Source of the DNA: Galerina marginata
Taxonomy: Eukaryota; Basidiomycota; Agaricomycetes; Agaricales; Galerinaceae
Length of the DNA stretch: 64,000 bases
Direction: 5' to 3'
NCBI GenBank assembly: GCA_023014335.1
Contig: JAECYW010000018.1
Location: 1,364,001 to 1,428,000 of the forward strand
Part shown: in pieces, positions 12,673-25,500 of the stretch
Position numbering within the stretch: position 1 is the first letter of the stretch
How the letters are laid out: the number at the start of each line of letters is the position of its first letter
Made by a program: the position numbers and the translations under genes
The notes under the pieces: generated by a model
The model's database searches: none
Seen by the model: only the letters and a program-made list of their open reading frames with translations
What the model was told of the DNA's origin: nothing

Positions 12673-13248
12673 CAGTCGAATCTCTCATAACCCATACCCA
12701 TCGGTGGACAGCTCAGGGTATGGGTTATCAGGGAGTATGGACTACCTGAGTTTGGCTAAAAATAGAATCCGAAATACGTTGAAAAAAATAGGGAATGTGG
12801 CCATGCAGAGGTATCTTTTGAACGTGTAACGTGGATTGCTTGAGCCAAATGCCTAAAATCAGTAGATTGTAGTTGATTTTGCAGTGGTAAGAATTGGGTG
12901 AATGTCATGCCTTGTGAAACCTTGAGCGAAAAATATTGTCATATCAGTCACAAAGGAGTCAAAAGTCTGAAAGGGTCACTTTTGAGTCGTTCGAGAGGCT
13001 GATAATGGGAGTTTGTGACAAATACGTCAATTAATTGGCTGCGAACTTGTGCAAAGTCATCAATTCCCACCTAATATAGTAGCGAAAACCTATGGGTTTT
13101 CTGCTCAGAGGGGTATGGGTTATGGGTTATTGCGGTTGTATGGGTTATGGTGTGCATTTCTCTGCGAACCAACTTGGTGGACCGAAAAATGTATGGAGTA
13201 TAAGGGAGTATGGGTTATCTAGGCTATGGGTTACGAGAGATTCGACTG
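12673..13248. mobile_element. Pogo/Fot-like miniature element
   Basis: A 576-bp element. Left end CAGTCGAATCTCTCATAACC; right end is its near-perfect inverse, ending GAGAGATTCGACTG. It is flanked by TA (12671-12672, 13249-13250), the target of pogo/Fot1 elements, whose ends typically start CAGT. Copies of TATGGGTTA recur near both ends, suggesting subterminal transposase-binding repeats. It has no coding capacity and lies 187 bp upstream of the Hsp70-like start codon. Confidence 0.75.
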
Positions 13249-13463
13249 TAGTCCTGGAACTCCAACCTGGCTGTTCGGACACGCACTGACAGCTTGTACT
13301 TTGTTTGGCATGGGCTATTCGTTGCCGAGTCTGGACTGTCATTCTTATCATCAAGCTTCAAGGTCTGACCGACTCTTAAGCGCTATCTGCTCTCAATGTC
13401 AATTCCTCAATACCTCTAGAATATCTCCGCCTTTCATGCCAGGCACGCCACAACCATGGAGTG

Positions 13464-13951
13464 TGTGAGGGCCGAGCTCGAAGGCGCCGTCAACGCGAAG
13501 GGGTTTTCTCGAGGGAGGAGCCGTGAACTGAGGTGTAAGACTCAAAGATACGTACGAGTAGCTTTCGGTCAGGTGAGAATCCCGACTTTGTACGCCAAAG
13601 TCGATTCCCGCCAATTCTACTCTCGGTACGCCCCAGATAGAATATCCGATCACTACTCTTAATACAAGAACTCAAGAATTCTCACTTAGAGAGTTATTGA
13701 GGAGTAAAAAGATGATATTCGCCTTGCGGCATTTCGAGATTATAAGTACATAAACGTGTACACTGACTAAGATTTACTTGTATCTAATCTTATCAGCTAC
13801 GCTACACTTAGTCAGAATGAATCAAAAAAGAAAATAAAAGTACATTGTTGAGAGAGTATTGAACCGTAAGGAACAGCAGTACGTGGAGATGACGACGCGA
13901 GCACTATACCTAGTATATACGAGAGTGAGGAGGTGTTGTTAGCCTGTTACA
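13464..13951 (-). repeat. Element A 3' LTR
   Basis: 488 bp, starting TGTGAGGGCC and ending CCTGTTACA on the plus strand. It is identical to 37100-37587 except for about six substitutions by eye, five of them transitions (about 1.2%). On the minus strand it follows a polypurine tract. Confidence 0.95.
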
Positions 13952-13975
13952 TAGCCCCCCCACTCTCGAGACGAT
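13952..13975 (-). other. Element A polypurine tract
   Basis: On the minus strand, GAGAGTGGGGGGGCTA directly precedes the 3' LTR. This is the expected primer site for plus-strand DNA synthesis. Confidence 0.75.
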
Positions 13976-13977
13976 GT

Positions 13978-16551
13978 TTACAGCGAGTATTCGGGCAGGA
14001 TGATGTTGGCAAGCGGGGTACGATCCCAAGAATGAAGAAGTCCAACCGAATGAATTCCGTGACGAGCGTTGATAAAGTCGTCTTCTGTCGCGATATAACG
14101 GGGAGCTTTATGACCTCGGTTGTAGCTGCGAAGGAAATCATCCCAGCGAGCGCGCGATCGAGGGACGGCTGTGGGTGGTTGGCTTGTTATTTGATTAGTG
14201 ATGTGCGTGAAAATTTGCTCCATGCCGACGGTCCATTCTCCTTGCCAGTGGTCGCAGAAGTCGTTCAGTATGTGTATAGGAGGATAAAGCCATCGATTGG
14301 GGATAGGGCCGTTTCCGGGTATGAAACCGAAGAGAAAGTCGATTTCTTGATTGGAGACTTGATCCCACTGGATGTCGAGAGGGAGTGCTTCATCGGTGTC
14401 CGACTGTCCGCTATAATGACGAGTAACTTGAATAGACGGTCCTTGCATGTATCGGTTGATTATTTCATCGCCTCCCCAGCGGTGCACTAGCCAACTGTAA
14501 GGCCCTCCCATTCCTACGAGCCCTTGGGCGTGCGGCCTGTGAACGATATCCGTTGCTTTTGCGACGTAGGTGTCGGCGAAAGTTGCAGTTGGCGATTCGA
14601 CGAAGGGAGCTTCAGCGAAACCGGGCTTGTAGAAGGCTTTGATATTGCGTTGATCGACAAGTGGGAGTCTTGTTGCTGCTGCGGCATTGAATTCCTTCAC
14701 ATGGGCGATCGGAATGCCGATATGGAAACTTAGCCTTCGCTCTAGCGCCATAGTCAAAACTCTGAAAATTCTTCGTTCGTTCGGGACGCAGTTGGCAAGG
14801 TATCAGATGCGAATTTCGGATTGGATGTCGGGTATGATGAGGACTCCGTATTTGAGAAGGAGAGGATTCCATTCTGGTATGAAGATACGGAAGGTAACCG
14901 GATCGGCCATTAACTTCTTTGCCCTTCGTTCGAATGCTCGCTGAAATAAGACTACTGGACAATCGTGAGGTGATACGTCGCCGCGAACGGGTCGTCGAGG
15001 GGATTCGGAACGTTCCCTACGGTCGTCACTGCGGTTGGATCTTGGAGCTCTTGGGGGACGATCGCTTTGTTGTTCCCGTTCGGCTGCTTTGCTCTCCTGT
15101 ACCCATGTCGTCACGCTGTCCAGACGTAAGTCCGACGTGCTGCCCGTGTTGCTAATGCGGTTGATCAGGGCTCAAGGTTCGGAGGCGGGAGAGTGGTTTG
15201 GATCGTCCATTGGGGAGTCAACGGACCTCTCGTCGTGCTCGGGACGGCTCCGGATGGGGCCTGTCGTCCAATTGCTCGTCATCCGACTGATAAGCGTGTC
15301 ACTGGTAATCGGTATGAGAGCTCCGGTGCGCGGGCTGAATTTCCTTGACTTGTATGGTGCGTATCCCCAACGAAATAGTTCATGAATGGCGGTGAGGTCG
15401 AATTCCGGTCTGAGTCTTACCTCGATCGGTGGGACTTCTTTCACTTTCCATCTCCAAAAGACGACGAGAGGTTTGGCAGTCGTTTGATCGGTTAGGACGA
15501 CAAAATGGTAAAGTCGAGCGTACAGTTGATGGTCGATCGTAGGCGGTAGCAACCTTCGGCCCCATTTCTCAAAGTCGATGATGGCGAAAAGACTATTTTC
15601 GTTGTATGTGACCGACGTGCCTTTAGCTTCGAATTCCTTTAGTTGGAAGTAGTCGTCGTAAAGCCAGGTCTGTTGCGCCTTAGCTTTGATAGCGTCCGTG
15701 TATTCGAGATCGTGGGTGATGACCTCATTGTCCCTGGGAATCCTTTCCAGTGTCATGAGCTTTGGGTCGAGCCGCAATAGCTGTGGGTTCGATTCTTCTT
15801 CCGGTCCCCAGGAATAGAATACGCTAACTTCCCGCTTGATTAATAGGCCAATATCTATGTATATCCAGTCGCGTTGTAGATCGATCAAGCATCCTCGACT
15901 TCCATAGCAGGTCTCGGTAACGGCAGCTGCCTTTTGCACGTCTTCAGGAATAAAGCCATGAGGGTCGGGAACGACGGCGTAGTACCAGCGGATCCATCCG
16001 ACTCGGTCTAGGATAGCTCTTTTCGCATTGGCTGCTTCTCGCTGAAAGTTTTCGGAGTTGAGGAATACCCAAGACAGGCGATTGATATTGTAAGCGGGTG
16101 GGGTTGTGAGTATGCTTCCTAATGGCTTCGCGTCTACTAAACGTCCTATGACCCATTCCAGACGTTCGTAATCGGCTATCATTTCAGCTTTTCGGTCTGC
16201 TATAAACCTGTACGCGCCAGGCAACGTGACATCGGGTTGGGTTGGTTCATCTAGATCCGTGAACCACAAGGCAGGCGAATCTACCCATCCTTCGGGAATC
16301 CAGGCTCGCCACCACGTAGAGGGGGAGAACCAGTCCGGTTCCTTCGCCCAATCCATAGACTTATATCGACCCGACTTGGTTACTTCTTCGTGATCGAAGT
16401 CTCGGTTTTCGAAATCCTTGTAGACGATGACGTCAACGGGTATGTTATCAACGTCTTTGTATATTCCAATCCAGCCAAGCCAGTCGATTTGTCGCGTGAA
16501 GACATTGGGTACTTCGTCAAGTATGTTGGTGAATAATTTGGCGAACTTCAT
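13978..16551 (-). pseudogene. Extra ORF of element A, tryptophan-rich, 858 codons
   Basis: Three segments in one frame (16551-15172, then to 14803, then to 13978) are separated only by in-frame TGA codons, so this was one ORF of about 857 residues, on the same strand as gag-pol and ending three bases before the polypurine tract. It is rich in tryptophan and aromatics (DWLGWIGIYKDV, STWWRAWIPEGW, RVGWIRWYYAVV, HRWGGDEIINRY) with an arginine/serine-rich linker near 15000-15080. I see no signal peptide, membrane segment, protease or nuclease motif, so despite its env-like position it does not resemble an envelope protein. No known family is recognised. Its length and position suggest an accessory protein of this lineage. 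Both stops could come from CGA or TGG codons by single transitions. Confidence 0.7.
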
Positions 16552-16826
16552 CTCTAACTGCGAGTATGCCTACACAGTAGAGATGCTCGAGGTTCTCAAC
16601 GGCCAGGTGCGCCCTGGGAGTGATAGCTCGGGTGGGGGGTAGGAAAAAGGAAATGGTACGCTTTGACTTCCCATTATAAGGAACACGCCTCGTGTGTTAA
16701 AGACTCGTGTACTTGCAGTGTGGTTCTACTCCGATAAATTAGCGGGCGGAGTCGTTGTTTCGGTGAGTTTTAACTCTTTCTGGTGTTACAATTCTCATAA
16801 ATATTTCGATCCCCGAATTCTGAGAG

Positions 16827-18458
16827 TTATAGATTGTTATCGTTCCTGTACGACCTTAGAATGTCCGGCGCATTCTTTAGGTCTTGGATAGTGCCCCAAG
16901 TGTCGAATTGAGGGCCATAGCCTTCCCAACGGATCAAGAAACGTAGCTCTTTCTTTTTACCAACTCGTTTGTGAGCTATAATCCTCTCGACGTCGAACTC
17001 TTCCGATGCCTCCTTCCTTACTGATGAGGTGGGAAGTCTAGTCCTCTCGGGGTTATCGAGGTCCTCCTTGTACTTTTTGAGGTGTTCGACATTCAAAACG
17101 GGCGATCCAGGGTAATTATCCGGCAATCGCAGCCTCACGACGTTGGGATTGATCACTGATAAGACTTCAAAGGGACCTATCCACCTCGCCGTCAATTTCG
17201 CTCCTTCGCCCTTTGATTCTATCCATTCTAACGAATGTGGATTGACTAACACTTTGTCACCTTCTTTAAACGCAGGTGATGGTCTTCGTCTTTCGTTAAA
17301 CCTTTTAACTTGATCACTCTGGGCTTTCGCTATCGCACGCCTAGCACTCTCTCGGTGCATTTGCAATTGTTCCAAGAATTCCACCGATCCCCTTTCAACG
17401 GCCGCATCTTCCCCGTTCGCGATTCTCGGAGCTACGAGATCCAGTGTGGAACGTGGCTGATGGCCTAAAAGTAATTTGAAAGGGGTTGTACTGATAGAGG
17501 AATGAAACGAGGAATTGTAAGCAAATTCTAGGAGCGCTAGCCATTCTGCCCAGTTAGTCTTGTCATTGGAGACATACGCCCGAAGCATGATTTCAAGGTA
17601 TTTATTCACTATTTCTGTCTGGCCGTCGTGCTGAGGGTGGTGAGAAGACGAAGTTAACATTTCCGTTTTTAGAAAGCGAGCGATCTCCTTCCAAAATTTT
17701 GACATCCATCGGGGGTCTCGATCGCTGATTATGCTCTCCGGTACTCCATATTTGCAAATGATATTGACGCAGAACAAGAGCCCAAATTCTTCAGCAGTTA
17801 ATCCGGTCGTAGTCGGGATGAAGTTAGCGTGTTTCGTGAGTCTATCGATTACTACTAATATCGCGTTGAATCCTTGGGACATCGGCAGATTTACGATGAA
17901 ATCCATTGAAATCGAAGCGTATGGGATTAACGGAATTGGGTTAGGGATGAGTAGACCAAATCGAGTGAAATTTGTTGGCTTAATCTTCTGACAGGTGTCG
18001 CAAGTGTTGCAAAACCGTAGGATATCGGCCTTCATGCGACTCCAGTAAAACTTGGGGGTTAATTTCTGCCATATTTTCTCCGGTCCTGCATGTCCCGACT
18101 CGAAGGCATTGTCGTGAGCTATGGTAAGCAATTTAATTCTGAATTGTTCGGGGACGCATAATCTAGCGTGGTAGTCCGCGTCTTTGAAATAAAGAAGTCC
18201 ATCTTCGTCTCTAAAAAATCAGTATCCCGTGGTTCCTCCGTTTATAAAACTTCTCTCATCTTCCCATGCAGCTTTGAATGAATTGCTGGCCTTGTAGGAG
18301 TCGACCCAAGCTTTCTTCAGCTCAAGGTTCATCTCCATATGAAGGATTGAAAGGTCTTCTTTGGGCTTCTTCTCCTTTGTGGAATAGTAGGAACTAGCTT
18401 CAAGGGCGTCGTTGGACGATTCAATGTTCGGTAAGTCGTCTTCATACTCGTATTTCCC
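16827..18458 (-). pseudogene. Element A pol, 3' part: integrase and chromodomain
   Basis: Continues the pol frame after the KDZ insertion (TSD 18452-18458). It has a connecting region, an in-frame TGA at 18219-18221, then the integrase: an HHCC-type zinc region (AHDNAFESGHAG then CNTCDTCQKIK), core landmarks SMDFIVNLP, IISDRDPRWMS and HDGQTEIVNKYLE (the D,D,E acidic residues), and a C-terminal chromodomain (DVERIIAHKRVGKKKELRFL, then RWEGYGPQFDTWG). Chromodomains of this kind steer integration to marked chromatin. The stop lies between RNase H and integrase, so the integrase could not be made by ordinary translation from this copy. Confidence 0.9.
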
Positions 18459-19195
18459 CACCTGTATAAGCTACCCACATATATGAACCCTAGGTATCTT
18501 CCCAACATGGGTTATACGTCCTGGTGGGCATCCTGCCACCGGGATGCTCCCCAACAGCCTAAAACTAATGTCCTAGGCCCTGCCGCGGGTGCCGGGGATG
18601 TGGGGGAACACTATTGATGGGCGGGAACATGTAAACACATGTCAACAATGCAGGATTTGATGTCCGGGACTGTAATTTGGCTTGTGCTCGTCGTCCCCTG
18701 CCGTTTCGGACGCGGAAAAAGCGCAGATGGGTTCCCATAATATTTTCGGGCCTAATCCAGGTGTTTGCGCGCACGTCGGGGGATGGGGCGGGATGGATTG
18801 GCAAAACTGGTTCTGGATGACGTTCCTATTTTAGACGTGATTTTCGCAACCTGACCTATTTTTAAATTCAGGTCCATCAACCATCAATACCAGGTCCGAC
18901 CTATTTTTAAATCTAGGTCCATCAACGCCGGTTCCCATCGGCAACGATCTATTTTAATCACAGCCTCGTTCCGTCCACCTCGGGTGGCTTTCCGTACCAC
19001 CTTAGGGTGTATAATGCCTTTCCACCGCGTCCTTCTTCCTATTTGAACGATTATACTACATATATGTACTTTAAAAGTCAGTAGCTACACAATGATACCA
19101 TTTTTTCAATTCAAAATCCCCGGAAATGGGTGGATGTACCCCGGTTGACTTGGATGACGTTGCCTCGCAATTTGAACCACCTGCCATAAAAGTAG
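18459..19195 (+). repeat. KDZ copy 1 left terminal inverted repeat
   Basis: Matches 29846-30582 in inverse orientation: near identity over about 530 bp (to about 19010), then clearly diverged similarity to about 19195. The outermost about 25 bp are less well conserved between the two ends than the following block starting TATATGAACCCTAGG. Confidence 0.85.
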
Positions 19196-19334
19196 ACATG
19201 AGGCGAGTTTTTAACTTTAGGTACATTTCACAGTGCAAGATCAAAAGATATAGTATTTATATAAATATTACGAGCCCGAGAGAACAAAATAACTGATACG
19301 AATTGAGTGGACGCCGTCTTAGAGATATACTACA

Positions 19335-21799
19335 CTAAGTAGCACGAATGAGCTGGGTGCAGGCAGTGGTGCAATCTTCCACGGCAACGAGCCACTTCTC
19401 TTGCCCCTTCTTCTCCTTCTGCACGGCCAAACCCCAGTAGAACAACGCTGCGAAAACACTGAAAAGGCCGTTCATCCCTGGCCTCCGAAGCGCCGACCAG
19501 TCCCCCTCAACGGTTGCGAACACAATAGTACCCTCCGAGACACGCCAATCCGGTTGCAGAGACGTCCACCACTGCATGAAAGCCTTCTCGTAGTTGGAGG
19601 CCTTGATACCCGACGGACGCCATGTGGTAGAGCGGCGACGCTGGATCCAATCCTTGATGCTGGCGGGACGGTGGGTTGACTTGAGTTTGGCGATCTCCTT
19701 GTAGTCTTCCCTAACTTCGAATGCTACCCAGCTTTGCAATAGCGCTGCCCACGGGGCGCCGAGTTCTTCGTTGCGCAGCATCGAGAGAGCATTTTCGAAC
19801 CACTTCGGCGCATCTGGCGGCGTCGTGATAGCGGTGGGAGTCTCAGAAGCTGAGGAAGAAGGCAGAAGCGGTGTCGACGTGTCAGGTTGTGTGGAAGTCG
19901 TGGATTGAGCATCGGATGTGCCAGGGCGGTCTGTTCGAGCACGTTTGCGAGTGGTATGATCGGCGTCCGCTTTTGTCCTAACCAAGGAAGCCTCTGACCC
20001 CCGCTTCCTGCCTTGTTTCCCTCCAGCGGAACTCGAGACACCCTCTTCAGCTGATTTCAAACCCTCTTCTGAGCGGTTCACCGCCAACGCGCTCTCCGAT
20101 TCGTTTGCTCGAATGTCGTCCGGAGTAGTCGGGGTTCGTCGAGCATCACCTGGTAGTGCACTAGGCGCATGCTGGGCAACGGCGACAAGTGGGACGTCCA
20201 GTTGTGACGGAGGAGCCGGGACGACGATGGGAGATCCCTGACGGGAATGAGGAGGAGACAAGGGAGGGCTTGGACCGCGCGACGGAGGGTCCGGAAAGAC
20301 GACAGGCGACTCCCGGTGGGAGTGAGCAGGAGAAACCGGAGGGCTTGGACCGCGTGATGGAGGAAACGGCTCACAAACGGCCGCCGGTGGGGATGGTTGG
20401 GGAGCGGATCCGCTAAGCGAAGATACATGGGAGACCGGGACCTCAGTCTGGGAAAGTTCGTCCTCTGGGGGCAGGCTCCCCTTATTAGCGGTGGTTCCGG
20501 TGAATGACGGGGAAGGGGAGGACTCGACAAGATCGATATTCGCGCCGTCCTCCTCGACGTCAGCGGATTCCATTGGGAAGTAACCCTCTTCGCGTGGAAG
20601 AGCCCGAGAACGGCACTCCTCTGTTGCTAAATGCAAAGATTAGCTTGCAACATATTGATAACACGGAACAATAACTTACTGTAGCACTTCTGTAAGAAAC
20701 TGCCGAATATTGGTACAATGTGTTTCTTGTACCGCTCTCGCTCAGCGCGTCCGAAGTTCATCTTCACGTCCCCCGCAGTAACCCCGGAATGAACACTAAA
20801 TAAAATACAAAGTTAATATGTGAATTTATGAACCTACGTAGGAATCATACCTGATAACATTCAACCTTCCTTCGTGGGCAGGTTCGGGCCCTCCTGCCAT
20901 CAACGTTACTTTCCATCCCGTGGCTTCGGCGATGCCATCGAGGATAGGCTGGGCATAACGAACCAGCCCTTGGATGCATCTAAAAACCCGTAAGTCACTA
21001 TAGCTAAGAATAAGAAGGGGGAAAAACTCACCGCTGCCGATCTGCAGGTGCCGGGGAAGGTCCTGACTCCAGCTCGCGTTTCCAAGCCGAAACCGCTTCG
21101 TCAGTCTCTATAGAAGCCTGCTGCGCCCAGTGGTTCTTTTCTGCCTCGCTCAGCTTCTCGAACATCTCCCGAGCGACCTTGTCTCGCAACGCGGCCAACT
21201 GTTCTTTCGCAGCGCCAGTCCTTGCAGCTCTCAGCTTGACCTTGTCTTCTATCGCGACCCGTTTGGTTTTGCGCCAGACATTAACAGCGGTCCTGCGACG
21301 TGGACGGGCGGATTCTCTGCCGGTAAGCTTGAAGAGAAGGGCGCGGTACGGGTTGCTAGCCCCAGAGTCCTTTGGGTCGAGATCGTTGTCCTTCATGTAT
21401 TGATAGGCCAACCATCGTTTGATTTGCTGACAATTAACATCAGTTTGCGTTCTGCGGCATTCATAACAAACAAAGACAACTCACTGCCTTCCGGAACTGG
21501 ATGGCCTTGCGACGTTTCTCTACCTCTTCTGTAGCGGCGGCATACTCCTCTTCGGTCAGTTTGTCGGGATCTGGTTCTTCTAATTCTGCATCTGGTGCAT
21601 CATCGTCTACTGCAGCCAGATGCTCGGGACTCGGTTCTTCGAAGTGAGGCAAGTTAACTGGATAACGTTTGAAGTATCTCCTCTGAATGAGGACAAGGGC
21701 GTCTGCGCCGTATCCGCCCGCCATCGCGTCACTATAGGTAGCCTTTTCTCCCATCAAGAACTCCCTTCGGGAGCCTCGGAATGCGCCTGGGTTCACCAT
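19335..21799 (-). CDS. KDZ accessory gene A, copy 1
   Basis: Five exons (21799-21485, 21426-21032, 20979-20851, 20795-20680, 20626-19335) give 748 aa; all junctions are GT..AG and in frame. It mirrors the copy 2 gene with almost no change. The N-terminal part starts MVNPGAFRGSRREFLMGE and continues with a charged helical region (residues about 105-235) ending LSEAEKNHWAQQASIETDEA, a pattern loosely like an HMG box. The middle is Ser/Pro-rich, low-complexity and has a basic stretch. The C-terminal about 150 residues are globular with RPASIKDWIQRRRSTTW, QWWTSLQPDWR and FAALFYWGLAV. I recall similar proteins near KDZ elements in mushrooms but cannot name a function; a DNA- or chromatin-associated helper is a guess. 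The gene shares a 747-bp divergent promoter region with gene B. Confidence 0.8.
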
Positions 21800-22546
21800 C
21801 CTTGATGACTATTCCAGGTGAGTCAATATCAACCCATGTCTAAATTCGCAAATAAATACTGACCGACGACAAATACAAGCAGCTTGAACAGCTCTGAGGA
21901 TTATGCGACAAGGGTGACAGAAAGTGATCGAGGAAGGCGGGAAACTGGAGTGAGTCGAATTCCAATTTCATATGACTTGAGCGCTCGAATACTAAGGTTA
22001 ACATGTTTAGATACCAAAGAATTATCAGGTAGACAGGTAGACAAACCAAACTCATGGACCTCGCCCTGTATCTCTGACGCGTTGCTTTCAGGCTAGCTTC
22101 CAAATCAAAGTCTTGCCCGCGATTCCGACTGGACGGTTTTGATCGTATTCTTTACCTTCCTTCTCCCATTGGTGTCCCTTATTATTACTCATTGTTTCGT
22201 TCAGATTTTTATCCAATCTCTACCGACGCATGGTCGCAGCGGGTGTTGAGAAAGTGCACGAAAATCGCGATCTGGTAGGCCAGATCTTTCCGTTCGCCAA
22301 TCTGGCTTATTCACCTCGTTTCACTGCTTGGTTCTATCAGATTTTCAGCCCAATCTGTAACAAAGCGACGCGGCACGGAATAACCAGCAAGAGAGCAGCT
22401 GACCAGATGGAACTATGGTAGAAACAGGCCCCTTGTCGTGTGAGTGCCCTCGTTTTATGCATAAAAGGCGCTCAAATTCTCAAACCTAGTCCAGACTCCA
22501 ACAATCACAGCCATCGCATCACAACATCTTTCACTCTCCATCTACT
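21800..22546. promoter_or_regulatory. Divergent promoter region of KDZ genes A and B (copy 1)
   Basis: 747 bp between the two start codons. Toward gene B there is a TATA-like tgcataaaagg about 90 bp before the ATG, followed by a CA/CT-rich leader. No clear TATA element is seen toward gene A. The same region occurs at 54473-55219 in copy 2. Confidence 0.5.
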
Positions 22547-25500
22547 ATGACTCAAATCAAAAATCCTGGCTCCGACGCCAACCGCAATCCTGCCGGTCAG
22601 GCTGCCCCGGCTCCCGCCCCAGTCCAAGGCACTTCCTTGGCCGAAGTGGACCCGTTCATAGCAGGTACGTATTTTCAAAATATGAAGGCAGTAGAAACAT
22701 CACTAAGCATTTATTAAGACCCCGTCGCCGCTGGCGACCCGAACGCAATGGACACCACTCCGGACGTGCTTAGTCCAGGGCCAAACAAGTTCACCACCAC
22801 GCCTATTCACCCCAAGGACTTAGTCCGTCCCAAGATCACAACTGCGGACTTTTTCGTCGTTGTAGCGGGAAATTGGCAAGGGGTCTACAACGAGGAGTAT
22901 GTATTTTATTTTTTTCCTTATGATATCGCTAATCTTACATTAACAGGGAGATAAAGGCTGTCGACTTGACCCAGTGCGGCCTTTTTATCATGCGGCAGTT
23001 CCCCAATTGGGATCAAGCCGTCGGGTTCTATGCCGGGCGCTACTTCGACAACTCCTTCATCCATGACCCTGTGCTGGCGAGATTTCCTGGTGGATCAAAG
23101 AACCCGATCTCCCTCCTTTCTCCGTCGCCCTTGAAACGCCCTGCTCCAGCTGCCGCTGGTGAACTGGTGTTCAAACTGCCCCCCGTCGCCGGAGTCACTC
23201 GAACCCAGCCTACCGTCACTCCTACGCCTGCCAATCGGGTCATCCGTCCCTTCCCAATGCCTCCTCCCTCCCCAACCATGTTGAAGACCGCGCCCGTTAT
23301 CCCTTCCGATTCCCTTCCTGTCGTTGCACCGCCGACGTCGACCGCCTCTCAGACAGCGCCCAAGAAGGCGAAGAAGAAGAAGCTGACGAACACCGTCTCG
23401 AAGTCGGCCAAAACCGCAACCTCGTCGGCTGCATTTCCTTCTACGATTACTGCGGACTTCATAACCGTCGCCAATCAACTCCTTCGCCCCCACCCTTTTC
23501 CATCTGCTCCAGTCCAAGCGATTCCTTCAGCCTCTTCCGGTATAATTGCCCCTTCTGGAGCCCCTTCCGCTGAAGCAAGTGCTGCCGGTCCTTCGGGTAT
23601 GATCATCCCTGCTGTCACCCTCCCTCGAGATGTGAAATCTACGAAACCAACTGCCCCAGGTCACACCTTAACCGCCACCAATAGCTGTCAGTTTGAAACA
23701 TAAATCTTGGGGAATTGCCCATTAAGCCTCATGCATCAGAAGGGACAACTGTCCTTTGGACAGTTTACCAAGATATAATATAAGGCATATTGTTGGCCTA
23801 ATATCTCAATAGGGAATAGGATTGATCATGTGATTTAAATGCTAGAAATATCTAAAAATAGATTACGTTAATCTGAGGGTATATTTCCTTTTTTGGAAAT
23901 TTTCCCGTCTGCCAAAAATTTGTGAGAGAAGCCTGATAACGATTTTTTGTTTGGACAATAGCTCAATAAGGAAAGCAGATAGGGGTATGATTTGAGTGGA
24001 TTCAGGGTCGTTTACCCTGAACGCAGGTTTTTTATTAGTAGCACAGCCACATCCGAGAACATTTAATATATTCTTGGACAGTTGACCAAATAGAGACTTG
24101 TCCATTTCATAAATTGCCCAAATGGACAACTGTCCAAGAATATGTCAAATGTCCTCGGATGTGGCTGTGCTACTAATAAAAAACCTGCGTTCAGGGTAAA
24201 CGACCCTGAATCCACTCAAATCATACCCCTATCTGCTTTCCTTATTGAGCTATTGTCCAAACAAAAAATCGTTATCAGGCTTCTCTCACAAATTTTTGGC
24301 AGACGGGAAAATTTCCAAAAAAGGAAATATACCCTCAGATTAACGTAATCTATTTTTAGATATTTCTAGCATTTAAATCACATTACTAGTTGTATTCCTC
24401 ATTGAGATATAAGCACTTTAATAATATTTAATAGATTAAGAAACTTATCAGAAATGCTGCTAAGTACAGAACTGGCTGGATGACTAAGTCTTGCCATTTT
24501 GGGAATTTACACCTTTTTGGCTTTTTATATCATAGATGCAGTGGCCCTGAGGACTTATATTTATATTTGTTTGGATTTGAGGCCATAAAATTACATAAAT
24601 GTGCGACAAGCATGTAAATAGAGGCAAATCCAAAGTCACATGATCTTATTTGATGCCATCAAACTGTAAACAACCAATACCATTATAGTATAAACGTATC
24701 ATATAGCGTAAACGTCTTATAGATGGACAATTGCCCAAAGGACAGTTGTCCGTTCTGATGCATGAAGCTTATTGGGCAACTGTCCATCCTGATGGCTTCA
24801 TATGACAGCCATGGCTGTAACCGCCCCCGTTTCGTCGACTAAACTTACTGCCCCGGTACTCACCTCAACCGCCCTGCCTGCTGCCCCCGTTCTTACCTCG
24901 ACTGCCCTCCCTGCTGCCCCCGTTTCGAAGACTCTAGGTCCCGTTGTCATCATCTCGGACTCGGACGACGACGAAGTTCCAGCCACACACCCTTCGAAGA
25001 GGAAGGTCGTTGTCCATTCTTACTCCGATGATGACAACCTTCTTCCCCAGCCTGGCTATCCTTCCTCTGATCTCTTGGTCCCTCCGACTTCGACTCCGCC
25101 CATCCCCAATACTCCTGTTCGCAGTGACGCGAGGCCCTTCGTACCGCTCTTTGACAACGGCTATACCCCCAGTCAATTTTTTACGGCCGATCAAGACCCA
25201 GATGACTTTGCCGTCAGTGGATCTCGCAGGCATTTTAGGGAGGAAGCGATCAATAGGGCTTGGGACCGTTCGACACCTTACCCCGCCGAACAACTCAACA
25301 ATCCGCCTGCCAGCCCAGTTGCTGGGTTTCAGGTCAATTCATCGGCTCCCGCGTTGGCCAGCGCCAGCGCCGAACAAGTCAACGGTTTCCCTACGTGCCC
25401 AGTTGCTCAAATGTCCGATGCGACTTCGTCGGCTACCTCCCCAACCGGCTCCCCCAGCAATGATGATGATGACCGTGCCTCGACCCAGTACCAGTACTCG

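Noticed and set aside
13978..16551. Envelope gene in element A
   Set aside because: Position fits, but no signal peptide, cleavage site or membrane segment is visible; described as an unknown extra ORF instead.
18565..18804. 79-codon ORF (MPIHPAPSPDVRANTW..) present four times, also at 30237, 45503 and 58215
   Set aside because: It lies wholly in the KDZ terminal inverted repeats; its conservation follows from repeat identity, and it has no start context or domain support.
23863..24348. The same short peptide ORF on both strands (23863-24129 and 24142-24348)
   Set aside because: It is a by-product of the inverted arms of the foldback element, not a duplicated gene.
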